Shown here: one piece after another, positions 52,303-61,321 of the stretch
Layout of the letters: each line of letters starts with the position of its first letter
Numbering within the stretch: the first letter of the stretch is position 1
Assembly (NCBI RefSeq): GCF_027912495.1
Contig: NZ_CP115463.1
Location: 4,104,501 to 4,168,500, forward strand
DNA length: 64,000 nt
DNA from: Caulobacter sp. NIBR1757
GTDB taxonomy: Bacteria > Pseudomonadota > Alphaproteobacteria > Caulobacterales > Caulobacteraceae
Direction: 5' to 3'
Translations under genes and position numbers: made by a program
Notes under the pieces: model-generated
The model's input: only the letters and a program-made list of their open reading frames with translations
The model's database searches: none
What the model was told of the DNA's origin: nothing

Positions 52303-54729
52303 TCAGGCCGCCCGCTTCCGGCGCAGCACCGGCTTGTCGGCGGCCGGCGGCGGGCTGAGGCCCGGGGTCTCATTGGTCCAGGCGCCGAGGGTCTCGGCCG
52401 GGGCGGGGCGGCCGATGGCGTAGCCTTGCAGCTCGGCGCAGTCCTCGCCGCGCAGGAACTCGCGCTGTTCCTCGGTCTCCACCCCTTCGGCGACGACGGG
52501 GATGTTGAGGCTGCGGCCGAGGCCCAGCACGGCGCGGACGATGACGGTGGCGCGCTCGTCGCGGTGGATGTTCTCGACGAAGCTCTTGTCGACCTTGATC
52601 TTGTCGAAGGGGAAGGACTGCAGGGTCGAGAGCGACGAGAATCCGGTGCCGAAGTCGTCCATAGCGATGCGCACGCCCAGGGCTTTCAGCCGGCGCAGGT
52701 TGTCCAGCGCCCGCTGGTAGTCCTTGAACAGGGCGCTTTCGGTGATCTCAAGCTCCAGCCGGGCCGGCGACAGGCCGCTGGTGATCAGGATCTCGTGGAC
52801 CAGGGTCGGCAGGGCCGGGTTGTTGAGCTGCAGCGGCGACAGGTTGACGGCGATGCGCAGCGGCTTGTCCCAGCTGGCGGCGTCGGCACAGGCGCGGCGC
52901 AGCACCCATTCGCCGAGCGGGCCGATGAGACCGCATTCCTCGGCGATCGGGATGAAGTCGAGCGGCGGCACCATGCCCCGCACCGGATGCTTCCAGCGCA
53001 CCAGGGCCTCGAAACCACAGACCTCGCCGTCGGAGGCGCGGGCGAGCGGCTGGTAGTGGACGATCAGCTCCTCGTCGGTGATGGCCTGGCGCAGCTCACG
53101 GGCGAGGTTGCGGCGCTCGCGGATGGTCTCGTCCATCTCGCGCTTGAAGAAGCGATAGGCGCCGCGGCCGCTTTCCTTGGCGCGGTAGAGGGCCATGTCG
53201 GCGTTGGCCAGCAGGGCCGCGGCCGTGCGGCCGTCGTCGGGATAGAGGGAGACGCCGAGGCTGGCGCCCATGGCCTGTTCCTGGCCCTCCCAGCTGGTCG
53301 AGACCTTGAGGGCCTCGAGCAGGCCGCCGGCCAGTTCGGCGGCGGCGGCCGGCTGGTCCTGGTCGGTGATCTGGACGACAACGAATTCGTCCCCGCCGAG
53401 ACGGGCGGCGAAGCTGGGCGCCTGCAGGTTGGCGGTCAGGCGGCGGGCGGTCTCGATCAGCACCTGGTCGCCGGCCAGGTGGCCGTGCAGGTCGTTGGCT
53501 TCCTTGAAGTGGTCGAGGTCGATACAGACCACGGCCAGGGACTCGCCGGAGGCCTCGACGCGTTCGAGGGCGGCGCGGAGCTTGACCTGAAGGGCGTTGC
53601 GGTTGGGCAGGCCGGTGAGGCCGTCGTGTTCGGCCAGGTAGCGGATCTTCTCCTCGGCCCCGCGGCGTTCGCGCAGGTCGCGGATGGCCAGAACTTCCAG
53701 GCCGGAGGTTTCGGCGCGGGCCCCATCGTCCATCTGGCGCGAAAACACCTCGACCGGGATCGACTTGCCTTCGCCGACCGGCTGCAGATGGGCCTCGCGG
53801 CGCAGCTCGTCGGACTGCAGGGGATCATCGAAGGTCAGCATGCCGCCGACCAGCGGCTGGTCGAGCAGGTCTTCCAGCGAGGCGCCGGCCAGCTCGCAGA
53901 AGGCGCTGTTGGCGTCGTTGATGCGGCCATTCTGGACGACCACGATGCCTTCGTAGGCGGCATTGGCCAGGGTGCGGATGCGCTCCAGGGCGGACCGGTT
54001 GGCGCCGCTCTCGATGAGCAGGGCGCCAAGGCCGCCGAGGATGATCAGGGCGGTGATCGAGGCCACGGCGAAGGTCATCATGCCGACGCCCATGATCGAG
54101 GTGGGCACCGCGATGCTGCTGTCGGGGACGATGGTGATGGCGGCCATGCCGGTGAAATGCAGGGCGCAGACGCCGAGCGTCAGGGCCCCGCCGGCGGCCA
54201 TCTGGCGCCAGATCCGGCGCGACTTGCCGATGATCATCAGGGCGGCGGTGGCCCCGGCGATGCCGAGCACGGCCGAGGCGGCGATGTAGACCGGCTCCCA
54301 GGTCAGATGGCCCTGGGTGATGAAGGCGGTCATGCCCGAATAGTGCATGGCGGCGACGCCGAGGCCGACCAGGATACCGCCGGCGAACTTGCTCGACCGC
54401 TCCTCGTCAACCAGCAGTGAGGCGTAGAAGCCGGCCGCCATGAAGGCGACGGCGAGCATCAGCGAGCCGATGGTCCAGGTCGAGGAAAAGCCCGTCTCCA
54501 GGCCCGGCTTGTAGGCCAGCATGGCCAGGAAGTGGGTGGCCCAGACGCCGGAGCCGGCGACCAGGGCAGTCAGCAACAGCCAGGCGCCGCGCACCAGACC
54601 GCGCGCCCCGCTCATCCGCGAATACAGCCGCATGGCCGTCAGACAGGCCGACAGGCAGACCAGCCCCGCCAGCAGGACAAGCCGGATATCGTGCTCGGTG
54701 ACGAGACACGTAAGGACCTTGAACAACAC
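52303..54729 (-). CDS. MHYT-PAS-GGDEF-EAL cyclic-di-GMP protein
   Basis: The 808-residue membrane protein senses through an N-terminal MHYT domain (seven membrane segments, about 1-235, with THFLAML, MHYSGM and LHFTGM copper- or gas-binding motifs). A PAS-like region (about 250-370) precedes GGDEF (RLGGDEFVV intact near 450) and EAL (CGFEALVRWKHP near 590). Both catalytic signatures are intact, so it could make and break c-di-GMP. Start is GTG 54729, after AAGGGG. Confidence 0.93.
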   Translation of the reverse strand: MLFKVLTCLVTEHDIRLVLLAGLVCLSACLTAMRLYSRMSGARGLVRGAWLLLTALVAGSGVWATHFLAMLAYKPGLETGFSSTWTIGSLMLAVAFMAAGFYASLLVDEERSSKFAGGILVGLGVAAMHYSGMTAFITQGHLTWEPVYIAASAVLGIAGATAALMIIGKSRRIWRQMAAGGALTLGVCALHFTGMAAITIVPDSSIAVPTSIMGVGMMTFAVASITALIILGGLGALLIESGANRSALERIRTLANAAYEGIVVVQNGRINDANSAFCELAGASLEDLLDQPLVGGMLTFDDPLQSDELRREAHLQPVGEGKSIPVEVFSRQMDDGARAETSGLEVLAIRDLRERRGAEEKIRYLAEHDGLTGLPNRNALQVKLRAALERVEASGESLAVVCIDLDHFKEANDLHGHLAGDQVLIETARRLTANLQAPSFAARLGGDEFVVVQITDQDQPAAAAELAGGLLEALKVSTSWEGQEQAMGASLGVSLYPDDGRTAAALLANADMALYRAKESGRGAYRFFKREMDETIRERRNLARELRQAITDEELIVHYQPLARASDGEVCGFEALVRWKHPVRGMVPPLDFIPIAEECGLIGPLGEWVLRRACADAASWDKPLRIAVNLSPLQLNNPALPTLVHEILITSGLSPARLELEITESALFKDYQRALDNLRRLKALGVRIAMDDFGTGFSSLSTLQSFPFDKIKVDKSFVENIHRDERATVIVRAVLGLGRSLNIPVVAEGVETEEQREFLRGEDCAELQGYAIGRPAPAETLGAWTNETPGLSPPPAADKPVLRRKRAA

Positions 54730-54910
54730 CCCACCCCTTCAATCGAGGATTATGGGGCGCAGTATCGGCGCTGAGTTGCAAAAAAAGCGTTTCAGTTCGG
54801 GACGACCGGGCGCCTGACCACACAAATTGTGGCATCCGGCCCGTCGCACAACGTCGAACGCCCCCGGCCAGGGCGGCCGGAGGCGCTCGATAGCGTCGAT
54901 CGTCTGGACG

Positions 54911-55318
54911 TCAGGCCGCTTCGGCGGACCGGCGGGCTTCCTGGCCCGACAGGGCGCGGGCGACCGTGACCACGGCGTTGCGCGACGCGGCTTCCTCGAT
55001 CGAGGTGTAGGCGTGCAGCAGATCGATGGCGCCGGGATAGGCCAGCATGGTCAGCAGCGTTTCGTCGGTGGGGAAGCCGCCCGGCTCCTCGCCGACCAGG
55101 AAGGCCACGGGGCAGTCGAGGCGCTTGGCGGCCCGGACCAGCATCGAGGCCGAGACGCGGTTGGCGCCGCGCTCATACTTCTGAACCTGCTGGAAGGTGA
55201 TGCCGAGCGCTTCGGCGAGCGCGGTCTGGGTCAGGCCGAGGGTCTTACGGCGCATACGCATACGGGCGCCGACGGCGACATCGATAGGGTCGGGCGCGGC
55301 GTGCTGAGGACGTGGCAA
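54911..55318 (-). CDS. XRE-family helix-turn-helix regulator
   Basis: The 135-residue regulator has an XRE/SinR-type HTH at about 15-70 (RKTLGLTQTALAEALGITFQQVQKYERG) and a C-terminal helical region. I place the start at TTG 55318 (MPRPQHAAPDP), with GGAG 8 bases upstream. The longer open frame to 55753 crosses the tRNA-Val gene and is not real. The protein type is widespread in Caulobacterales. Its targets are unknown. Confidence 0.85.
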   Translation of the reverse strand: MPRPQHAAPDPIDVAVGARMRMRRKTLGLTQTALAEALGITFQQVQKYERGANRVSASMLVRAAKRLDCPVAFLVGEEPGGFPTDETLLTMLAYPGAIDLLHAYTSIEEAASRNAVVTVARALSGQEARRSAEAA

Positions 55319-55629
55319 TTCATTATCTCCGGTCGTGGTCTCGTCCCTCTGAGACGAGTTATCGTCGAACGCGCCAAGGTCAAGCACACAACCCTGCGCC
55401 CCGCTTCTCCACCTATGCGGCAGTCTGCGCAAGCGTGGGCGGCTATTGGCCGCAGGTTTTAAGCCCGATTTGTGCAGAAAATCAAAGCGGTGGCGAGGTT
55501 TTTCGCGCCCCGCGAGAAAGAAGACTGGCCGCGCCCGCCGAGAACCGGCGCAAGCGACCCGTGCGAGCCTTCCGCCGGTGAGTCGTTTTCCGCATGAGTC
55601 CCCTAAACGGGGAATGTATGATGGAAGGA

Positions 55630-55704
55630 TGGTGGACGTGACAGGGATTGAACCTGTGACCCCTTCGATGTCAACGAAGTGCTCTCCCGCTGAGCTACAC
55701 GTCC
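55630..55704 (-). tRNA. tRNA-Val (anticodon GAC)
   Basis: The minus strand folds as a full cloverleaf. The acceptor stem GGACGTG pairs with CACGTCC and the 3' CCA is encoded (plus-strand TGG at 55630-55632). The D arm is GCTC...GAGC. The anticodon stem CTTCG/CGAAG holds the loop TTGACAT with anticodon GAC, so valine. The T arm GTTCAATCC is standard. The tRNA reads GUC and probably GUU codons. Confidence 0.97.
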
Positions 55705-55777
55705 ATACCGGCAGGAAGGCGGGGTCTATAGCGAGGCTTGCCGGCCGGCGCAACAGGTCCCGTTTCGTTATTTTCGA

Positions 55778-56137
55778 TCAGGCCGCCGCCATCATCCGAT
55801 CAACCTCGGTGACGATCTCCCGCAGGTGGATCGGCTTGGACAGCACCTTGGCGCCGGCCGGAGCGCGGTCGCCGGCCGACAGGGCGACGGCGGCGAAGCC
55901 GGTGATGAACATGATCCGCAGGCCCGGATGCCGGGCGGCCGCGTGGCGGGCCACCTCGATGCCGTCCATCCCAGGCATGACGATGTCGGTCAGCAGCAGG
56001 TCCCAGTCCTCGTCGAGGCAGCCGGCCGCCTCTTCGCCATCGGCGCAGGCGCGGACGTCGTAGCCAGCGCGCTCCAGGGCGCGCGACAGGAAGTTGCGCA
56101 GGGAATCGTCGTCTTCGGCCAGCAGGATGCGGGGCAT
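55778..56137 (-). CDS. cpdR: CpdR single-domain response regulator
   Basis: The 119-residue receiver matches CpdR in length and sequence. Phospho-acceptor Asp51 lies in LLTDIVMPGMDG, the acid pocket in LLAEDDD, and the conserved C-terminal KPIHLREIVTEV. In Caulobacter, unphosphorylated CpdR docks on ClpXP at the pole and primes degradation of cell-cycle proteins; CckA-ChpT phosphorylates and inactivates it. Function here is inferred from near-family identity. It is divergent from the amidohydrolase gene. Confidence 0.95.
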   Translation of the reverse strand: MPRILLAEDDDSLRNFLSRALERAGYDVRACADGEEAAGCLDEDWDLLLTDIVMPGMDGIEVARHAAARHPGLRIMFITGFAAVALSAGDRAPAGAKVLSKPIHLREIVTEVDRMMAAA

Positions 56138-56297
56138 ATGGTGTTCTCGAGACCCTTGGCGATAACTGTGTTGCCTTTACCCTACACCCGAACCCGTAAA
56201 GGGCGGATGAACCGCGCCTGTCGCGCGAGCAGGAACCGCAGGTCCGCGTGCAGCGAAAGCCTTTGACCCGGCGCCGGGGGCGGACGAAATTGGCGCC

Positions 56298-57215
56298 ATG
56301 ACGCTGACCGATCCGCACCGGACAGAGACACCGGCGACGCCTTCGGCAGCGGCGGGCGGCATCGCATACCGGATCGACCCGCCTGTTGCGGGCGCCCCCG
56401 CGACGCCCCTGATCTTCGCCTCCCCCCATTCCGGCCGGGTCTATCCGCCCGAGATGCTGGAGGCCGCGGCGGTCGGCGAGGCCCTGATGCGCCGGTCGGA
56501 GGACGCCTTCGTCGATGAACTGATCGCCGCCGCCCCGCGGGCCGGGGTGACGGTGCTGACGGCCGGCTACGGGCGGGCCTACATCGATCTCAACCGCGAT
56601 CCCTGGGAGCTGGACCCGGCGATGTTCGAGGACGAGCTGCCGCCGCATGTCCAGGGCCGCACGGCGCGGGTGGCGGCGGGCCTGGGGGCGATCGCCAAGC
56701 TGGCCGGCGAGGGCCAGAAGATCTACGGCCGCAAACTGCGCTACGCCGAGGCCGAGGCGCGGATCCGCACCGCCCACCGGCCCTATCACGACGCCCTGGC
56801 CCGGCTGATCGGCGAAGCCCACGCCGCCCACGGCATGGCCATCCTGATCGACTGGCACTCGATGCCCTCGGCGGCGGCCAGGACGGTGGTCACCCCGCGC
56901 CACGGCAAGGGTTGCGACATGGTGCTCGGCGACCGCTTCGGCGCCGCCTGCGCGCCGGCCCTGACCCGGCTGGTGGAGAAAGTGCTTGAGGCCATGGACC
57001 ACCGGGTGGTCCGCAACGCCCCCTATGCCGGCGGTTACACCACCGAGTTCTACGGCCGGCCCGCCCGACGCATCCACGCCCTGCAGATCGAGATCGACCG
57101 GGCTTTGTACCTGGATGAGACGACGCTGGAGCCGACGGAGGGGCTGGAGCGGCTGAAGGCGGATGTGGCGCGCCTGACCGAGGCGCTGGCGGTGGGCTGG
57201 CGCGATTTGGGGTAG
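56298..57215 (+). CDS. N-formylglutamate amidohydrolase family protein
   Basis: The 305-residue hydrolase has the FGase blocks FASPHSGRVYPPEML near 40, RAYIDLNRDPWELDP near 95, DWHSMPSAA near 175 and NAPYAGGYTTEFYGRP near 235, with metal-binding His and Asp residues. Such enzymes cleave N-formylglutamate to glutamate and formate in histidine breakdown. No hut genes are near, so a general amidohydrolase role is also possible. Confidence 0.88.
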   Translation: MTLTDPHRTETPATPSAAAGGIAYRIDPPVAGAPATPLIFASPHSGRVYPPEMLEAAAVGEALMRRSEDAFVDELIAAAPRAGVTVLTAGYGRAYIDLNRDPWELDPAMFEDELPPHVQGRTARVAAGLGAIAKLAGEGQKIYGRKLRYAEAEARIRTAHRPYHDALARLIGEAHAAHGMAILIDWHSMPSAAARTVVTPRHGKGCDMVLGDRFGAACAPALTRLVEKVLEAMDHRVVRNAPYAGGYTTEFYGRPARRIHALQIEIDRALYLDETTLEPTEGLERLKADVARLTEALAVGWRDLG

Positions 57216-57219
57216 CCGT

Positions 57220-57346
57220 TCCGCCCCCAAGGGGGCGGGGACCGCGGCCGCAGGCCGTGGTGGTGGGGGTCACCGTTGGAAGGGGCGTCAGCGTATTCGT
57301 TGACCCCCTCACCCGGCTCGCCGGGAGCTCCCCCTGAGGGGGAGCA
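57220..57346. repeat. Large inverted repeat after the amidohydrolase gene
   Basis: The left arm (57220-57273) contains CGCCCCCAAGGGGGCGGGGAC and ends GGTGGGGGTCA. The right arm (57299-57346) starts TGACCCCCTCACCCGG and ends with a CTCCCCCTGAGGGGGAG hairpin. The inner 11 bases match perfectly; the rest is imperfect. Its right end abuts the terminator of the candidate small RNA. Confidence 0.75.
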
Positions 57347-57347
57347 T

Positions 57348-57377
57348 AAAAAAACGGCCGAGCCCGAGGGCCCGGCC
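57348..57377 (-). terminator. Rho-independent terminator with seven U
   Basis: On the minus strand GGCCGGGCC and GGCTCGGCCG flank the small CTCG loop region and are followed by TTTTTTT (57354-57348). The orientation implies a minus-strand transcript that ends here, though the flanking protein genes point rightward. Confidence 0.85.
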
Positions 57378-57431
57378 AGTTCATTAGGGAGGAAACGCCC
57401 AGGAAGGGCAGAGGCGGCGAGGCCGCCTCAC
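57348..57431 (-). ncRNA. Candidate small RNA of about 84 nt with anti-Shine-Dalgarno stretch
   Basis: On the minus strand a TTGAGC / 17 bp / TACTTT promoter (57466-57438) is followed by hairpin 1 (GAGGCGG/CCGCCTC, 57429-57411), hairpin 2 (GCCC-TTCCT-GGGC, 57409-57397), single-stranded GTTTCCTCCCTAATGAACT, and a strong Rho-independent terminator. The CCTCC stretch could pair with Shine-Dalgarno sequences, as in known alphaproteobacterial anti-SD small RNAs. No coding sequence explains the region. Confidence 0.65.
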
Positions 57432-57437
57432 GAGTTC

Positions 57438-57466
57438 AAAGTAGGTTGCGGCGCACAAAAGCTCAA
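57438..57466 (-). promoter_or_regulatory. Promoter of the candidate small RNA
   Basis: TTGAGC (57466-57461 on the minus strand) and TACTTT (57443-57438) are 17 bp apart. The spacer contains one copy of the TTGCGGCGCACAA motif that recurs at 57557 and, inverted, at 57684. Confidence 0.5.
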
Positions 57467-57695
57467 GGGCAAAATGTCCTCCGCAGCGAAGTTTTTCTGC
57501 ATCAGGCCCCAGAAAACACCGGTAACGTAAGGTGATACCGTGCGCGAACCGTCATATTGCGGCGCACAATAATCAGGCGACTGCTGCCTCAATTCACTGA
57601 TCCGTGAATAAAAACAAGCGTTTGAACCCGCCTCAGGCCGGGCACACAGGGTTCATTCGTCGTCCGGTCCGCCCGGGGTGGCTTTGTGCGCCGCA
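57446..57695. repeat. Three copies of a 13-bp TTGCGGCGCACAA motif upstream of typA
   Basis: Copies are at 57446-57458 and 57557-57569 (direct) and 57684-57695 (inverted, 12 of 13). The rest of 57470-57753 is A+T-richer than average and has no gene. The motif is probably a binding site shared by the small RNA and the typA promoter region. Confidence 0.55.
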
Positions 57696-57753
57696 CTCGC
57701 GTACAAGCGCGCGCCTTCGCGGCCCTAACGCCCCTCCCCGATAAAGTTGACCT

Positions 57754-59586
57754 ATGTCCCTGCGCAACATCGCCATTATCGCCCACGTCGACCATGGCAA
57801 GACGACCCTCGTCGACCAGCTGCTGGCCCAGTCCGGCGTCTTCCGAGCCAACGAGGCGCAGACCGAGCGCGCCATGGACTCCAACGACCAGGAGCGCGAG
57901 CGCGGCATCACCATCCTGGCCAAGTGCACCAGTGTGCTGTGGCACGGTGAGGCGGGCGAGACCCGCATCAACATCATCGACACCCCCGGACACGCCGATT
58001 TCGGCGGCGAGGTCGAGCGGATCCTCGGCATGGTGGACGGCTGCGTTCTCCTCGTTGACGCCGAAGAGGGCGTCATGCCGCAGACCAAGTTCGTGCTCGG
58101 CAAGGCCCTGAAGATGGGCCTGCGCCCGATCCTCTGCCTCAACAAGGTCGACCGGCCGCACGCCGATCCGGACCGCGTTCTGAACGACGCCTTCGACCTG
58201 TTCGCCGCCATCGGCGCCACCGACGAGCAGCTCGACTTCCCGCACATCTACGCCTCCGGCAAGAACGGCTGGGCGACGATGGATCTCAGCAAGCCCAACG
58301 ATAACCTCGGCCCGCTGTTCGACCTGATCGTCCGCCACGTCCCCGAGCCCAAGGCCATCGCCCGCAAGGACGAGCCCTTCCAGATCCTGTCGGTGCTGAT
58401 CGAAAGCGACCCCTTCCTGGGCCGCCTGCTGACCGGCCGCATCGAGAGCGGCAAGGCTGTTCCCGGCATGGCCATCCACGCCCTGTCGCGCGACGGCAAG
58501 GAAATCGAGCGCGGCCGCATCACCAAGGTGCTGGCCTTCCGCGGCCTGAAGCGCCAGCCGGTCGACGACGCCGAAGCCGGCGACATCGTCGCCATCGCCG
58601 GCCTCAGCAAGGCCACCGTGGCCGACACCCTGTGCGCCATGGAGGTCACCGACGCCCTGCCCGCCCAGCCGATCGATCCGCCGACCATCTCCATGACCGT
58701 CTCGGTCAACGACAGCCCGCTGGCCGGCCGCGAAGGAGACAAGGTGCAGAGCCGGGTCATCCGCGACCGCCTGATGAAGGAGCTGGAGCAGAACGTCGCT
58801 ATCCGCGTCACCGAAACCTCCGAGAAGGACGCCTTCGAAGTGGCCGGTCGTGGCGAACTGCAGCTGGGCGTTTTGATCGAGAGCATGCGCCGCGAAGGCT
58901 TCGAACTGTCGATCAGCCGTCCCCGCGTGGTCTTCCAGACCGATCCGGAAACCGGTGAGCGCATGGAGCCGATCGAAGACGTCATGATCGACGTCGATGA
59001 CGAGTTCAGCGGCATCGTCATCGAGAAGCTGTCGGCCCGTAAGGCTGAACTGAAAGACATGGGCCCGTCCGGCGCTGGCAAGACCCGCCTGACCCTGAAG
59101 AGCCCGTCGCGCTCGCTGATCGGCTACCAGGGCGAGTTCCTGACCGACACCCGCGGCACCGGCGTTCTGAACCGCGTGTTCAGCCACTACGAGCCCTACA
59201 AGGGCGCCATCGAGGGCGGCCGCAAGGGCGTGCTGATCTCCAACTCCGACGGCGAGACGCAGGCCTACGCCCTGTGGAACCTGGAAGAGCGGGGCTTCAT
59301 GTTCGTTGGCGGCAACGAGAAGACCTACCAGGGCATGATCATCGGCGAGAACGCGCGGATGGACGACCTGGACGTCAACCCGATGAAGGCCAAGCAGCTG
59401 ACCAACGTCCGGGCCAGCGGCAAGGACGAGTCGATCCGCCTGACCCCGCCGCGCCGCATGACCCTCGAACAGGCCATCGCCTACATCGAGGAAGACGAGC
59501 TGGTCGAGGTGACGCCGAAGAACATCCGCCTGCGCAAGAAGGTGCTGAACCCCAGCTTCCGCAAGCGCCGCGTCAAGGACGAGTAG
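57754..59586 (+). CDS. typA: Ribosome-associated GTPase TypA/BipA
   Basis: The 610-residue translational GTPase has G1 AHVDHGKTT, G3 DTPGHADFGGEV and G4 NKVD motifs, an EF-G-like domain II, and the TypA C-terminal domain with RGTGVLNRVFSHYEPYKG. BipA binds 70S ribosomes and assists 50S assembly and growth at low temperature or under stress. Length is standard. No Shine-Dalgarno is evident before the ATG at 57754. Confidence 0.97.
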   Translation: MSLRNIAIIAHVDHGKTTLVDQLLAQSGVFRANEAQTERAMDSNDQERERGITILAKCTSVLWHGEAGETRINIIDTPGHADFGGEVERILGMVDGCVLLVDAEEGVMPQTKFVLGKALKMGLRPILCLNKVDRPHADPDRVLNDAFDLFAAIGATDEQLDFPHIYASGKNGWATMDLSKPNDNLGPLFDLIVRHVPEPKAIARKDEPFQILSVLIESDPFLGRLLTGRIESGKAVPGMAIHALSRDGKEIERGRITKVLAFRGLKRQPVDDAEAGDIVAIAGLSKATVADTLCAMEVTDALPAQPIDPPTISMTVSVNDSPLAGREGDKVQSRVIRDRLMKELEQNVAIRVTETSEKDAFEVAGRGELQLGVLIESMRREGFELSISRPRVVFQTDPETGERMEPIEDVMIDVDDEFSGIVIEKLSARKAELKDMGPSGAGKTRLTLKSPSRSLIGYQGEFLTDTRGTGVLNRVFSHYEPYKGAIEGGRKGVLISNSDGETQAYALWNLEERGFMFVGGNEKTYQGMIIGENARMDDLDVNPMKAKQLTNVRASGKDESIRLTPPRRMTLEQAIAYIEEDELVEVTPKNIRLRKKVLNPSFRKRRVKDE

Positions 59587-59599
59587 CAGCGCGTCAGCG

Positions 59600-59767
59600 C
59601 CCTTCTCCCGCTTGTCGGGAGAAGGTGGCCGCGAAGCGGTCGGATGAGGGCAGCACCGGCTTCGGCCGGGCTGCCCTTTCTGTTGTTGGGGCAACCTTCA
59701 CTGGCCGGATGCTGCCCTCATCCGACCCCCTTCGGGGGCCACCTTCTCCCGACAATCGGGAGAAGGA
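59600..59767. repeat. Large inverted repeat, family B (complete copy)
   Basis: The left arm (59600-59657) and right arm (59710-59767) pair over CCTTCTCCCG(CTTGT/ATTGT)CGGGAGAAGG, GGTGGCC, CGGTCGGATGAGGGCAGC and their complements. The loop holds a GGCTTCGGCC hairpin. The right arm reappears alone at 17688 and the hairpin core at 42530. It separates typA from the convergent transporter gene. Confidence 0.9.
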
Positions 59768-61321
59768 TCACTGAAGTTTGGTGACCTTGGCCAACTCGGC
59801 CGCCGCCTGGGCCGGGGATTGCTTGGCCTTGTCGCGGTCGACGGCATAGTTGGCCTTGCGCATCGCCTCGACGGGGATGGCGCCGATCATCGGCGTGAGC
59901 GCCTCGATCAGGCGTTTGTCCTTGGCCCGCCTGGGCGAGATCAGCACCACGGCGTCATAGCTCGGCACGGCGCCTTTGGGATCGCTCAGCACCACCAGGT
60001 CCTGGGCGGCGATGCGGCCGTCGCTGGAGAAGGCGGAGATGACGTCGGCCTCGCCGCTGGCCAGGGCGCGGTACATGAAGGTCGGGTTGAAGGACTTTTC
60101 CTTGCCGAAGTTCAGGCCGTAGGCGCCCTCAATCGAGGCCCACTCGGGGCGCGACAGAAATTCCAGGTCGGCGCCGAGGGTCAGGGCCGGCGCCTGCGCG
60201 GTGAGGTCGGCGATGGTCTCGATGCCGAGGGACGCCGCCAGCTTGCGGTCCATGGCCAGGGCGTAGGCGTTCTCGAAGCCGAGGGAGCCCAGGACGGTGA
60301 CGCCCTTCTCCTTGGCCATCCAGGCGGTCAGTTCGGCCATCAGCCGAGCGCGCGGCGGGGTGTCCTTGCGGCCCATGACGTTGGTCCACAGGGTGCCGCT
60401 GTAGTCGACGTAGACGTCGATCTCGCCGGCCTCCAGGGCCCGGAAGGCGACGGCCGAGCCCAGGCCGTCGCGGCGGGCGACCTGGGATCCGCCGGCGGTC
60501 AGGCGGGCGCCGATCAGGTCGGCGAGGATGTACTGCTCGGAGAAGTTCTTGGCCCCGACCACATAGGTCGGCTTGCTGGCGTTCAGCAGGCTGGGGACAG
60601 CCGCGCCGGCGACACCGGCCAGCAGCAGAAGCGCGCCGGCCAGCACCGGCAGGGTCTGGCGTCTGGCGACGCCGCGCTCGACCAGGCCCAGCAGGCCATC
60701 GACGCTCAGGGCCAGGACGGCGCTGGCGGCGCAGCCGAACAGGACGAAGACCCAGTTCTCGGTCTGCAGGCCGGAGAAGATGTAGTTGCCGAGGCTGGTC
60801 TGGCCGACCGGGGTCGAAAGGGTGGCGGCCCCGATGGTCCAGACGGCGGCGGTGCGCACCCCGGCCATGATGACCGGAGCCGCCAGGGGGGCTTCGACCC
60901 GTAACAGCTTCTGCGCAGGCGTCATGCCGACCCCGTCGGCGGCCTCGCGCACGGCCGGATCGACCCCGGTCAGGCCGGCGACGGCGTTCCGCAGGATCGG
61001 CAGCATCGAATAGAGGGTCAGGGCCAGCAGGGCCGGCAGGAAGCCCAGCGCCTGCAGACGGAAGCCGAAGGCGCTCTCGGTAAAGCCGGAGAGGGCCAGC
61101 AGCAGCGGGTAGAACAGGGCCAGCAGGGCCAGGCCCGGAATGGTCTGGATCAGGCCGGCGAAGGTCACGGCCGGCCAGCGGACGAGCGGGCTGCGGGCGG
61201 CCAGCACGGCCAGGGGCAGGCTGATCAGCAGGCCGAGACCGAGCGCCGCGGCGCTGAGCAGCACATGCTGCGACAGGTAGTCGGGCAGCAGGGCCCAGGC
61301 GGCGTCGACCTGCTCGCTCAC
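59768..61321 (-). CDS. Glycine-betaine type ABC permease fused to its substrate-binding domain
   Basis: The 517-residue protein joins a permease (residues 1-230, five to six membrane segments, EAPLAAPVIMAGVR as the coupling helix) to a C-terminal OpuAC-like substrate-binding domain (about 245-515, VVGAKNFSEQYILADLIGARL). This is the OpuCB/OpuCC fusion type that imports betaine, carnitine, choline or ergothioneine. It starts at GTG 61321, overlapping the ATPase stop (GTGA). Aromatic cage residues cannot be judged by eye. Confidence 0.9.
   Translation of the reverse strand: MSEQVDAAWALLPDYLSQHVLLSAAALGLGLLISLPLAVLAARSPLVRWPAVTFAGLIQTIPGLALLALFYPLLLALSGFTESAFGFRLQALGFLPALLALTLYSMLPILRNAVAGLTGVDPAVREAADGVGMTPAQKLLRVEAPLAAPVIMAGVRTAAVWTIGAATLSTPVGQTSLGNYIFSGLQTENWVFVLFGCAASAVLALSVDGLLGLVERGVARRQTLPVLAGALLLLAGVAGAAVPSLLNASKPTYVVGAKNFSEQYILADLIGARLTAGGSQVARRDGLGSAVAFRALEAGEIDVYVDYSGTLWTNVMGRKDTPPRARLMAELTAWMAKEKGVTVLGSLGFENAYALAMDRKLAASLGIETIADLTAQAPALTLGADLEFLSRPEWASIEGAYGLNFGKEKSFNPTFMYRALASGEADVISAFSSDGRIAAQDLVVLSDPKGAVPSYDAVVLISPRRAKDKRLIEALTPMIGAIPVEAMRKANYAVDRDKAKQSPAQAAAELAKVTKLQ

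Noticed and set aside
55319-55753. Longer start for the XRE regulator
   Set aside because: The extension runs through the tRNA-Val gene; the TTG at 55318 has GGAG upstream.
57276-57530. 84-codon plus-strand frame upstream of typA
   Set aside because: It translates an inverted repeat and the small-RNA terminator, with no Shine-Dalgarno or family resemblance.
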